Shown here: positions 8,318-15,152 of the stretch, piece after piece | Position numbering within the stretch: the stretch's first letter is position 1 | How the letters are laid out: each line of letters opens with the position of its first letter | Origin: Bacteroidota bacterium | Lineage (GTDB): Bacteria; Bacteroidota; Bacteroidia; Bacteroidales; Rikenellaceae | Direction of reading: 5' to 3' | DNA length: 24,572 nt | Assembly: GCA_023443765.1 (NCBI GenBank) | Contig: JAEZTA010000139.1 | Location: forward strand, 1-24,572 | The notes under the pieces: model-generated | Database searches by the model: none | Seen by the model: only the letters and a program-made list of their open reading frames with translations | Told to the model about the DNA's origin: nothing | Made by a program: the position numbers and the translations under genes

Positions 8318-9286
8318 TTATTTCAGATTGAAGTCGACCAGAATCGGACGGTGGTCCGAAGGATGCCAGAAGTTCGACAGATTACCCGGATCGCGGACCG
8401 GGGTCGTATAGTCATCCGACACAACATCCGCATGCGTGACCAGCTTATAGAGCGCCGGCGTGCAGTAGACGAAGTCGATGCGCGACTTGCCGCCCGTGGT
8501 CGTCTTGAACTCGCCCGGGTATTTCTCGGCAATCACGTCCACATAGGGCGTATTTTGCAGGATGTAGTCGTGGACCAGGAAGCGCGTGTCGTCTGCGGGG
8601 TACTTGTAGAACCAGTTGTCGCGCGATGAACGCGCGTTGAAGTCGCCCATCATCATCCAGAGCTGGTCCTTCGCGTCGGGGACCGTAGCGATCGTATGGT
8701 TGCAGATGTATTCCAACTCCATGCGGCGGTATTTGTCTCCGCCGTGCTCCGCTTTGCTTGCGTCGCGGTCCCTGGCCTCGAAGGCATAGGCCTGCGGCCA
8801 CGTGTGGAGCGTTACGATGTTGATTGTCTTGCCGTCCTTTTCGATACGCGCCCAGCCGCAGCCGTGCGAAACCACGCTGTCGGGCTGCGAACCGATGATG
8901 CGCTCCACGTTCTCGATCGGGTATTTCGACGTGATGACCTGCGGGAAGTTGTCCCGGTGGCCGCCCTTATACCAGTACTTATGGCCGTAGCGTGCCGCGA
9001 GTTCACCCCAGTTATCCGTCAGGTAACGGTCTTCGGCAGCCATCTTCTCCGCAGCACCCGTCTTGTAGTTCGACTGCGCTTCGCACCAAACGCAGACATC
9101 CGGTTCCTGGGCCTTCACCCACTCCACAAACTTGCCGTAATTGTCGCCCTGGCCCGACCACATACCGTTCTGGATGTTCCAGTACAAAAGACGGAAATTA
9201 CCGTCGGTCTGGGCGCTGCTGTGCCCCGGAAGCAGGATCGCCGCAAAGAGTAGCGTGGCCCACAAGGTGAATAAGGAGGTTTTCAT
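8318..9286 (-). CDS. Secreted endonuclease/exonuclease/phosphatase (EEP) family hydrolase
   Basis: A 322-residue protein with a clear Sec signal peptide (residues 1-25, cleavage near SSA-Q), so it acts outside the cytoplasm. It has no lipobox Cys. The EEP fold motifs are complete: LLYWNIQNG with Asn37, VCVWCEAQ with the metal-binding Glu69, NIVTLHTWPQ, MMGDFNARS (Asp and Asn), RIDFVYCTPAL and the C-terminal PSDHRP with Asp311 and His312. The fold is that of DNase I, exonuclease III, sphingomyelinases and inositol phosphatases; the substrate cannot be told from sequence. It sits in the purine operon, 20 nt after purL and 36 nt before purC. This may hint at a nucleic-acid or nucleotide substrate, but that is inference. 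Confidence 0.88.
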   Translation of the reverse strand: MKTSLFTLWATLLFAAILLPGHSSAQTDGNFRLLYWNIQNGMWSGQGDNYGKFVEWVKAQEPDVCVWCEAQSNYKTGAAEKMAAEDRYLTDNWGELAARYGHKYWYKGGHRDNFPQVITSKYPIENVERIIGSQPDSVVSHGCGWARIEKDGKTINIVTLHTWPQAYAFEARDRDASKAEHGGDKYRRMELEYICNHTIATVPDAKDQLWMMMGDFNARSSRDNWFYKYPADDTRFLVHDYILQNTPYVDVIAEKYPGEFKTTTGGKSRIDFVYCTPALYKLVTHADVVSDDYTTPVRDPGNLSNFWHPSDHRPILVDFNLK

Positions 9287-9306
9287 CGGCTATAGGTTTT
9301 AAGTTA

Positions 9307-11379
9307 CTACTTTTTGCGGAAATAGGCCACGGCATTGGCGAACAGCGACTGCTGTTTGTTGCCGGCGATATTTTTGAAAAGGTTCTCCTCGTAACGCTCC
9401 GTGTGGCCCATCTTGCCCAGAATCTGACCGTTCTGCGAGATGATACCCTCGATGGCGTACAACGAGCCGTTGGGGTTATAGGGAGCCTCGGCGGTAGGCC
9501 GTCCTTCGGGATCGGCATACTGGAAGGCAACCTGTCCGTTGGCGAAAAGCTCCTTGGCGAGTGCCTCGCTCACGACGAACTTACCCTCGCCGTGGCTGAC
9601 GGCAATCGAGTGCAGTTCGCCCAGTTCGAAGCCCTTGAGCCACGGGGAAGCGGTCGTCGCGACACGCGTCGAGACGATCTGCGAAATGTGACGGTTGATG
9701 TCGTTGCGGAACAACGTCGGCGACTCCCTGGTGACCATGCCCAGGCGACCATAAGGAAGCAGGCCCGACTTGACCAGCGCCTGGAAACCGTTACAGATGC
9801 CCAGGATCAGGCCACCACGGTCAATCAGCGCGTGAATTTCCTCGCGAATATCTTTATTGTTCAGCACGTTGACGATGAATTTCGCACTTCCGTCGGGTTC
9901 GTCGCCCGCGGAGAAACCGCCGCTCAGCACAAAGATATGCGCCTGACGGATATGCTCCTTCATCTGGGCAATCGAGCGCAGGATGTCGTCGCCGGCGATG
10001 TTGCACAGCACGCTCATCCGGACCTCTGCCCCGGCCTTGCGGAATGCCTTGGCGGTGTCGTAGTCGCAGTTCGTGCCGGGGAACACCGGGATATAGACCA
10101 CCGGGGTTTCGACAGCCGCACCGGGATAGGTGAAGCTCTTCGGCGCAGGCTGCGAGGTCATCACCTCGGTCACCCGCGGGTCTTTGTCGGGGTAAACGGT
10201 CGCGAACTTTTCGGTATTGGCCTTATAGAGTTCGTCGAGCGGCATTTTAACTCCGTTGACCGTCAGCGCCGCTTCGGCCACCGTGAAGCCCACCTGTTCG
10301 GCATGGGGATATTCGAGCGTGCCCTCGCACTCGACGAGGATCGAGCCGTAGGCGTATTCGTAGAGTTTCGTTTCGTCGAAAGTCACCTCAGCGCCGATGC
10401 CGTTGCCGAAGGCCATCTTCGCGAGGCCCTCGGCGATGCCGCCGAAGCCCACGGACCAGGCCGAAAGAATCTTTCCGGACTCGATCTGTTCGCTGACGAA
10501 CGAGAAATTGCGCTTCAACTGTGCCGTGTCGGGCATGTAGTTCTCGTGCGGAGTATGCCGCACGAGGTAGATGCGGTGTCCGGCGCCTTTCAGGTCGGTC
10601 GAAATGACCGTCGGAGCGGCGACCGTCGTGATGCCGAAAGCCATCAGCATCGGTGGGACGTTGATGTCCTGGAACGTTCCCGACATCGAGTCCTTGCCGC
10701 CGATCGACGGCAGGCCCAGTTCGACCTGCATCTTCAGCGCGCCGAGCAGTGCGCTGAGCGGCTTGCCCCACGACTCGGGGTTCTTGGTCATGCGCTCGAA
10801 ATACTCCTGGTAGGAGTAGCGCATCTTATCGTAACGGGCGCCCGCGGCTACGACCTTCGCCGCAGCTTCCACGACGGCATAAGCCGCACCGTGGTAGGGG
10901 CTCCACGAAGCCACATAGGGGTTGTAACCGAAAGCCATGACGCTGGCCGTCTCGGTGTAGCCGTCGGTCGGAAGCTTCTGTACCGAGACCTGCGTTTCGC
11001 TGCGCTGCGTGCGACCGCCGAAGGGCATCAGCACCGTGGAGCGGCCGATCGTCGAGTCGAACATCTCCACAAGGCCCCGCTGCGAAACGACGTTGTTGTC
11101 TTTCAGGTTATTCGCAAAGCGTTCGGCAAGCGTCTCTCCCGCCACTTCGCGGGTAAAGGGATTGCGGTTCTCGACCTCGCCGATCCTGGCCTCGGCATAG
11201 TGTTTGGCGCCGGCGCTGTCGATAAATTCGCGGCTGAGGTCCACGACCTTACGGTCGCCGTTGAACATCCGCATGCGCGCCGTGTCCGTCACATCGGCCA
11301 CGTGCACCGCCTCGATATTCTCCTCGCGGCAGTAGTTCATGAATTCCTCGACATCTTTCGCCTCGACCACCACCGACAT
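9307..11379 (-). CDS. purL: PurL C-terminal portion (frame after the break)
   Basis: A 690-residue frame whose first ATG happens to be the Met of the conserved SESQERM motif, 14 nt or so past the break. It holds the second synthase half (SVVVEAKDVEEFMNY, PSIGGKDSMSGTF, VGFGGIAEGLAKMAFG) and the class I glutaminase domain (YIPVFPGTNCDYDTAKAF; LGICNGFQALV with the nucleophile Cys codon at 9793-9795; KMGHTERYE with His at 9403-9405 and Glu at 9397-9399). It overlaps the upstream frame by 131 nt. It could be made as a separate chain only by re-initiation; otherwise it is simply the rest of purL. Confidence 0.8.
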   Translation of the reverse strand: MSVVVEAKDVEEFMNYCREENIEAVHVADVTDTARMRMFNGDRKVVDLSREFIDSAGAKHYAEARIGEVENRNPFTREVAGETLAERFANNLKDNNVVSQRGLVEMFDSTIGRSTVLMPFGGRTQRSETQVSVQKLPTDGYTETASVMAFGYNPYVASWSPYHGAAYAVVEAAAKVVAAGARYDKMRYSYQEYFERMTKNPESWGKPLSALLGALKMQVELGLPSIGGKDSMSGTFQDINVPPMLMAFGITTVAAPTVISTDLKGAGHRIYLVRHTPHENYMPDTAQLKRNFSFVSEQIESGKILSAWSVGFGGIAEGLAKMAFGNGIGAEVTFDETKLYEYAYGSILVECEGTLEYPHAEQVGFTVAEAALTVNGVKMPLDELYKANTEKFATVYPDKDPRVTEVMTSQPAPKSFTYPGAAVETPVVYIPVFPGTNCDYDTAKAFRKAGAEVRMSVLCNIAGDDILRSIAQMKEHIRQAHIFVLSGGFSAGDEPDGSAKFIVNVLNNKDIREEIHALIDRGGLILGICNGFQALVKSGLLPYGRLGMVTRESPTLFRNDINRHISQIVSTRVATTASPWLKGFELGELHSIAVSHGEGKFVVSEALAKELFANGQVAFQYADPEGRPTAEAPYNPNGSLYAIEGIISQNGQILGKMGHTERYEENLFKNIAGNKQQSLFANAVAYFRKK

Positions 11380-13021
11380 GCGCTCCTGCGACTCTGATGG
11401 CGAGTTCCGTGGAGTTCAGGCCGCTGTACTTGGTCTTCACACGGTCGAGGTAGATGTCCAGTCCGTCGGCCAGCTCGCCGATGGCGACGCTGACGCCGCC
11501 CGCGCCGAAGTCGTTGGACTTCTTGACCAGACGCGTCACCTCCGGACGGCGGAACAACCTTTCGAGCTTACGCTCCTCGGGAGCGTTGCCCTTCTGCACC
11601 TCGCTGCCGCAGGTTTCGAGCGACTTGGTATTGTGCTCTTTCGACGAACCCGTAGCTCCGCCGATGCCGTCACGGCCCGTACGGCCGCCGAACATGATGA
11701 TCTTGTCGCCGGGGGCGGGACGCTCGCGGCGGACGTTTTCAGCTTTCACGGCGCCGACCACAGCGCCTACTTCGAGGCGTTTGGCCACATAGTCGTCGTG
11801 GTAAATCTCGCGGACATGGGTCGTAGCCAGTCCGATCTGGTTGCCGTAGCTCGAATAACCCGCTGCGGCCTTCTTCGAAATGACGCTCTGCGGCAGCTTT
11901 CCGGAAAGGGTCTCGGAAACCGGCAGGTAGATGTTGCCCGCACCCGTGACGCGCATCGCCTGGTAGACGTAGCTGCGGCCTGACAACGGGTCGCGGATGG
12001 CGCCGCCCAGACAGGTCGAAGCCCCGCCGAAGGGTTCGATCTCGGTCGGGTGGTTGTGGGTTTCGTTTTTGAATTGCAGGAGCCATTTCTCGGTCCGTCC
12101 GTCGACATCGATGTCGATGTAAACCGAGCAGGCGTTGTTCTCCTCCGAGACCTCCAGGTCGTCCAGCAGGCCCTTCTGCTTGAGGTAGCGGGCGCCGATC
12201 GTCGCCATATCCATCAGGCAAAGGCTTTTGTGCTCGCGGCCCAGTTCCCGGCGGATGCGCAGGTACAGGGCCAGCGAATCCTCGATCTCGTCCTTGGCGA
12301 ACGACTCCTCGACGGTGATTCCTTCGAGTTCGGTCGTAAAGGTCGTATGGCGGCAGTGGTCGCTCCAATAGGTATCGAGGATGCGGAGTTCCGTTTCGTA
12401 GGGATCGCGGCCCTCGGCGCGGAAATACTTCACCACCTCGCGCAGGTCGTCGGCGTTCATCGCCAGCCCCTGCGTCCTGCAGTAGGATTCGAATTCCGAA
12501 TCGGCCATCTCCCGGAAGCCTTCGAGCACCCCGACGGGTTTCACCTCAGCCTGCTCCAGGTCGGTCAGCACCGAGAGGTTTTTCTCGCGCGACTCGACGG
12601 CATTGATGTAGTACTGTTTGATTTTTGCCAGCTCTGCATCGGTCACCTTGTCGTCGAACAGAAGCAGCCTCGACGAACGGATGTTGACCTGGGCCTGCGG
12701 GTCGATCAGCCGCACGCAGTCGGCAGCCGAAGCGGCACGCTGGTCGAACTGGCCGGGGAGGTACTCCACGGCGAGATACTTGCGGTCTGCAAGGTCGCAG
12801 GAGTCGGTCACGGAGTCGGTCACCACCTCGCCGAAGACCGTATAGCGGCTCTTTTCCAACAGTTCTTCGCTGAAGCCGAAAAGGTCGTAAACGCAGAGCA
12901 GGCGCACCTCGCCCAGCGACAGGTTCAGGTTGGTGTTCAACTCGCGGCGCAGGCTTTCGGCCTCGACCCGGAAACGGGGCAGTTTTTCTACAAAAATGCG
13001 GAAATTGGTCGTGTTATTCAT
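11249..13021 (-). CDS. purL: PurL N-terminal portion (frame before the break)
   Basis: A 590-codon frame. The first 542 codons (13021 to 11396) are genuine PurL: a PurS-like N-terminal domain starting NNTTNFRIFVEKLPRF, a linker with RDPYETELRILDTYWSDHCRHTTF read as two adjoining pieces, and the first synthase half with FKNETHNHPTEIEPFGGA, GGAIRDPLSG and NDFGAGGVSVAIGELADG. The last 48 or so codons, from AIRVAGAHV on, are out-of-frame sequence rich in Gly and Arg. The start is secure: a TAA in the same frame stands directly before the ATG. The gap to upstream purK is 103 nt. Confidence 0.8.
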   Translation of the reverse strand: MNNTTNFRIFVEKLPRFRVEAESLRRELNTNLNLSLGEVRLLCVYDLFGFSEELLEKSRYTVFGEVVTDSVTDSCDLADRKYLAVEYLPGQFDQRAASAADCVRLIDPQAQVNIRSSRLLLFDDKVTDAELAKIKQYYINAVESREKNLSVLTDLEQAEVKPVGVLEGFREMADSEFESYCRTQGLAMNADDLREVVKYFRAEGRDPYETELRILDTYWSDHCRHTTFTTELEGITVEESFAKDEIEDSLALYLRIRRELGREHKSLCLMDMATIGARYLKQKGLLDDLEVSEENNACSVYIDIDVDGRTEKWLLQFKNETHNHPTEIEPFGGASTCLGGAIRDPLSGRSYVYQAMRVTGAGNIYLPVSETLSGKLPQSVISKKAAAGYSSYGNQIGLATTHVREIYHDDYVAKRLEVGAVVGAVKAENVRRERPAPGDKIIMFGGRTGRDGIGGATGSSKEHNTKSLETCGSEVQKGNAPEERKLERLFRRPEVTRLVKKSNDFGAGGVSVAIGELADGLDIYLDRVKTKYSGLNSTELAIRVAGAHVGGGRGERCRGIHELLPRGEYRGGARGRCDGHGAHADVQRRP

Positions 13022-13064
13022 TTATTTCTGTTTATATTTTATTCATCGTTCAGTGCATCCTCCT

Positions 13065-13083
13065 TTTAAAAACCATTTTTAAA
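13065..13083 (-). other. A/T palindrome in the purK-purL gap
   Basis: Perfect 8-bp inverted repeat, TTTAAAAA (13065-13072) and TTTTTAAA (13076-13083), with a 3-nt centre. On the minus strand it is followed at once by AAGGAGG (13059-13065), an SD-like run about 37 nt before the purL ATG and so too distant to serve it. It could be an operator, a weak terminator-like stem or a relic. No promoter of the TAnnTTTG type is visible here. Confidence 0.35.
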
Positions 13084-13124
13084 CGGCTCTCGGAGGGGAC
13101 TTACCTGCGGGACAGGCCAATCGG

Positions 13125-14216
13125 CTATTTCACAAACCGGCCGGCCCATTCGGCCCCGAACTGTGCGGCATCCATCCCTACATAGGTGATGTGCCCCATC
13201 TTGCGTTTGGGGCGGCTCTCGGTCTTGCCGTAGAGGTGAACGTAAACGCCGGGGCGATTCTCCCGGGCAACCTCACGGGCTGCTTCGAGGTCCTGTCCCA
13301 GGATATTCTTCATCACCGTGGGGGCCACCAGCTGCGGCTCCTGCAAGGGTTCCCCGACCAGGTAGCGGACCAGTTCGCGGAACTGATTCGTAGTCGAACC
13401 CTCGATGGTGTAGTGGCCCGAGTTATGCGGGCGCGGGGCCATCTCGTTGAAGTAAATTTCATTGCCTTTAATGAAATACTCGATAGCCAGGATTCCTTCG
13501 TAACCGCAATCGCGCATAAAGCGTTCGCTCTCAGCCTTCATCCGGGCCAGCACCTGCGGGTCGGCCTCGGAAGGGACGATGCAGAGGTCCAGAATCCCGT
13601 CGCGGTGGATATTGCGCCCCACGGGGAAGCTCACGACTTTCTGCCCGTCGGAGACCATCACGATGCTCGCCTCGGAGTCGAATCGCACGAACTCCTCCAG
13701 GATGCAGGGGGTCGTAAGCAGGGGCAGCGCCCCGGCGATGTCGGCCTCGGTCTTCAACACCATCTGTCCGTGGCCGTCGTAACCCAGCGTGCGGGTTTTC
13801 AGCACGGCAGGAAGCCCCAGCCGCTTCACCGCTTCGCGCAGCGACGCTTCGTCGTCGACGGCTTCGAAACCGGGCGTATGCAGCCCATGGTTGCGGGCGT
13901 TCGACTTTTCGCGCAGGCGGTCCTGCGAATCGTAGAGGGGCTTATACCCCTGCGGGATGTTGTATTTCTCGCACAGCGGGATCAGGATGTCCCCCGGCAC
14001 GTTCTCGAATTCATAGGTTACAGCGTCGCTGCGGCGGCAAAGCTCTTCGAGCGCCACGGCATCGTCGTAGGCCGCAACGATGTGTTCGTCGCAGACATTG
14101 AACGCCGGAGCGTCAGCCGCCGGGTCGAGGCTTATGGTGCGCACGCCCAGTTCCCGCGCCTGTTCGGCGATCATCAGGCCCAGCTGGCCTCCGCCTATGA
14201 TACCGATGGTCTTCAT
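13125..14216 (-). CDS. purK: N5-carboxyaminoimidazole ribonucleotide synthase
   Basis: ATP-dependent carboxylation of AIR to N5-CAIR. The 363-residue ATP-grasp protein shows GGGQLGLMIAEQA (residues 8-20), VTYEFENVPGD, the ATP-binding KTRTLGYDGHGQMV, CILEEFVRF, and the metal-binding NEMAPRPHNSGHYTIEGS. The start codon shares its A-T with the purE stop (TAATG, 1-nt overlap), so the pair is translationally coupled. Having PurK means the PurE partner works as an N5-CAIR mutase rather than a direct AIR carboxylase. Confidence 0.97.
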   Translation of the reverse strand: MKTIGIIGGGQLGLMIAEQARELGVRTISLDPAADAPAFNVCDEHIVAAYDDAVALEELCRRSDAVTYEFENVPGDILIPLCEKYNIPQGYKPLYDSQDRLREKSNARNHGLHTPGFEAVDDEASLREAVKRLGLPAVLKTRTLGYDGHGQMVLKTEADIAGALPLLTTPCILEEFVRFDSEASIVMVSDGQKVVSFPVGRNIHRDGILDLCIVPSEADPQVLARMKAESERFMRDCGYEGILAIEYFIKGNEIYFNEMAPRPHNSGHYTIEGSTTNQFRELVRYLVGEPLQEPQLVAPTVMKNILGQDLEAAREVARENRPGVYVHLYGKTESRPKRKMGHITYVGMDAAQFGAEWAGRFVK

Positions 14217-14689
14217 TACAATTCGGCTTTTAATACGTCCGCAGTCTGTTTCGCACGGAAGGCGTCGAGTTTCGCAGCCAGGTCGGCATCCTGCAGGGCA
14301 AGGATCGACACGGCGATCAGCGCAGCGTTCTTCGCGCCGTTGATGGCCGTCGTAGCCACGGGAACACCCGCGGGCATCTGCACGATCGACAGCAGCGAAT
14401 CCAGCCCGTTCAGGGCACGCGACTTCACGGGAACGCCCACGACGGGCAGCGGGGTCATCGAGGCCACCATGCCGGGCAGGTGAGCCGCACCGCCGGCCCC
14501 GGCGATGATCACGCCGATGCCGCGTTCTTTGGCCGTTTTGGCATATTCACACAGCAGATCGGGCGTACGGTGGGCGCTGACCACCCGTTTTTCGAAATCC
14601 ACACCGAACGTTTCGAGCATAGCGACAGCCTCGGCCATCACCTCGTAATCGCTCACAGAACCCATAATCACGCCTACCTTCATATGCAT
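14216..14689 (-). CDS. purE: N5-carboxyaminoimidazole ribonucleotide mutase (class I PurE)
   Basis: Rearranges N5-CAIR to CAIR. It is a 157-residue class I PurE with VGVIMGSVSDYEVM (residues 5-18), the active-site SAHRTPD with His40, AGAGGAAHLPGMVAS and GVPVKS. ATG codons at 14689 and 14683 are both possible; the second, giving MKVGVIMGS, looks closer to family usage. It is the first protein gene of the purine operon. Upstream there is no consensus promoter right at the gene. A strong promoter, a structured transcript and a terminator lie 40-300 nt upstream, so read-through past that terminator is a likely source of transcription. Confidence 0.97.
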   Translation of the reverse strand: MHMKVGVIMGSVSDYEVMAEAVAMLETFGVDFEKRVVSAHRTPDLLCEYAKTAKERGIGVIIAGAGGAAHLPGMVASMTPLPVVGVPVKSRALNGLDSLLSIVQMPAGVPVATTAINGAKNAALIAVSILALQDADLAAKLDAFRAKQTADVLKAEL

Positions 14690-14707
14690 TGTTTTATTAT
14701 CTTATTT

Positions 14708-14738
14708 CAAAATCCGCTTCCTGAACGGGAAAAGCAAA
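14708..14738 (-). promoter_or_regulatory. Possible weak purE promoter
   Basis: On the minus strand, TTTG at 14735-14738 is followed after 19 bp by GATTTTG at 14708-14714, preceded by G. The spacing is right for a Bacteroidetes promoter and the TTTG half of the -7 box is present, but the TA half is not. It overlaps the tail of the upstream terminator. Transcription would start just before the purE ATG. Confidence 0.25.
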
Positions 14739-14766
14739 CCGCCACGACATCGCATGTCATGGCGGT
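14731..14766 (-). terminator. Strong hairpin terminator/attenuator upstream of purE
   Basis: A 13-bp stem with one G-U pair, 14738-14750 against 14754-14766, with a 3-nt loop (ACCGCCATGACAT, GCG, ATGTCGTGGCGGT on the minus strand). The last T of the stem starts a run TTTGCTTTT. It ends about 42 nt before the purE start. It would end the upstream small RNA, and any read-through would supply purE. Confidence 0.75.
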
Positions 14767-14948
14767 CTGGTATCTATCCGAGCAACCCACGAGCAGGTAC
14801 CTGCTGCTCCAGGGACTGTACACTTCGCATCTGTTGCTGACACATCCACGAATAGAAGGCAGCGGCCTGGCCCTGCTGTTTCTTTCGTTCGCGTTGGTCG
14901 ATATTGCAGCCTGAAATCATTGAAATTAACCTAACAGTTGTGAAAACA
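14764..14948 (-). ncRNA. ssrS: Candidate 6S RNA upstream of purE
   Basis: No convincing protein gene lies here, but a strong promoter and a terminator bracket about 185-215 nt that fold as a rod. Paired pieces, minus strand: an outer AGGCTG/CAGACC (14907-14912 with 14764-14769, bulged A); a closing stem TATCGACCAAC/GTTGCTCGGATA (14893-14903 with 14775-14786, one C-C mismatch, one bulged G); an open central region with a self-complementary hairpin AGCAGGTACCTGCT on its 3' side (14792-14805); and an apical stem CCAGG/CCTGG (14866-14870 with 14809-14813). Closing stem, central bubble with a 3'-side hairpin, and apical stem is the 6S RNA architecture. From general knowledge, 6S RNA genes adjoin ygfA in gammaproteobacteria, purK in Synechococcus and purD in epsilonproteobacteria. 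The family name is inference; the folding was done by eye. Confidence 0.55.
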
Positions 14949-14954
14949 ACGTTA

Positions 14955-14985
14955 CAAAAGTAGTGCTTTTCGGCATACTTTCAAA
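14955..14985 (-). promoter_or_regulatory. Near-perfect Bacteroidetes promoter for the small RNA / purine operon
   Basis: On the minus strand, -33 TTTG (14982-14985), a 19-bp spacer, and -7 TACTTTTG (14955-14962), matching TAnnTTTG fully. Transcription should begin near 14948, where the RNA starts with a small hairpin GTTGT-TTTC-ACAAC (14937-14950). It is the only consensus promoter I find for the minus-strand purine cluster. Confidence 0.75.
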
Positions 14986-15059
14986 ATTCCGGGACATATT
15001 CTATCGACAATTTATCGACATTCCGAAAGCTCCTGCATCCGAACTGCCCGGATCATCCC

Positions 15060-15130
15060 AAACGGCTGCCGGCAGGACCGTTTCAAACGGCATGAAAGGC
15101 CCCGAATCCCGGAACAGCCGCCTTCCGGGG
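15060..15130 (-). terminator. Two hairpins downstream of the MFS gene, possible terminator
   Basis: The first after the MFS stop is CCCGGAA (15108-15114) with TTCCGGG (15123-15129) and an 8-nt loop. The second is AAACGG (15060-15065) with CCGTTT (15078-15083), enclosing a GCCGGC palindrome. Neither has a clean U-run on the minus strand, so termination here is plausible rather than shown. The rest of 14986-15152 holds nothing else I can support. Confidence 0.35.
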
Positions 15131-15152
15131 TATCATCGCCGCGGAACGCCGC

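Larger units (their letters stand above)
9307..13021 (-). pseudogene. purL: Phosphoribosylformylglycinamidine synthase (large type), interrupted by a frameshift
   Basis: Fourth pathway step: FGAR + glutamine + ATP gives FGAM. The whole stretch encodes one large-type PurL of about 1238 residues, with an N-terminal PurS-like domain, two AIRS-like synthase halves and a C-terminal glutaminase. The frame breaks near 11393-11395. The protein runs normally to ...STELAI, and the expected continuation SESQERM is found in another frame. The span of 3715 nt is one more than a multiple of three, which fits loss of two bases (or gain of one). All other parts look intact. The gene is required for purine synthesis and its neighbours are intact, so a sequencing error or a very recent mutation is likelier than long-term decay. 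See the two partial frames listed separately. Confidence 0.85.

Noticed and set aside
9307..11379. The 690-residue C-terminal PurL frame as an independent gene (split PurL system)
   Set aside because: Small-type split systems divide into PurS, PurQ and PurL at domain borders; here the cut falls inside a conserved synthase motif with residues missing, so a frameshift is the simpler reading.
9403..11397. 664-codon open frame on the plus strand opposite purL
   Set aside because: Composition (His, Arg and Val rich) is typical of antisense reading of a GC-rich gene; no domains seen.
14480..14914. 144-codon plus-strand frame over the purE start and upstream region
   Set aside because: Mostly antisense to purE and to the structured RNA; no motif.
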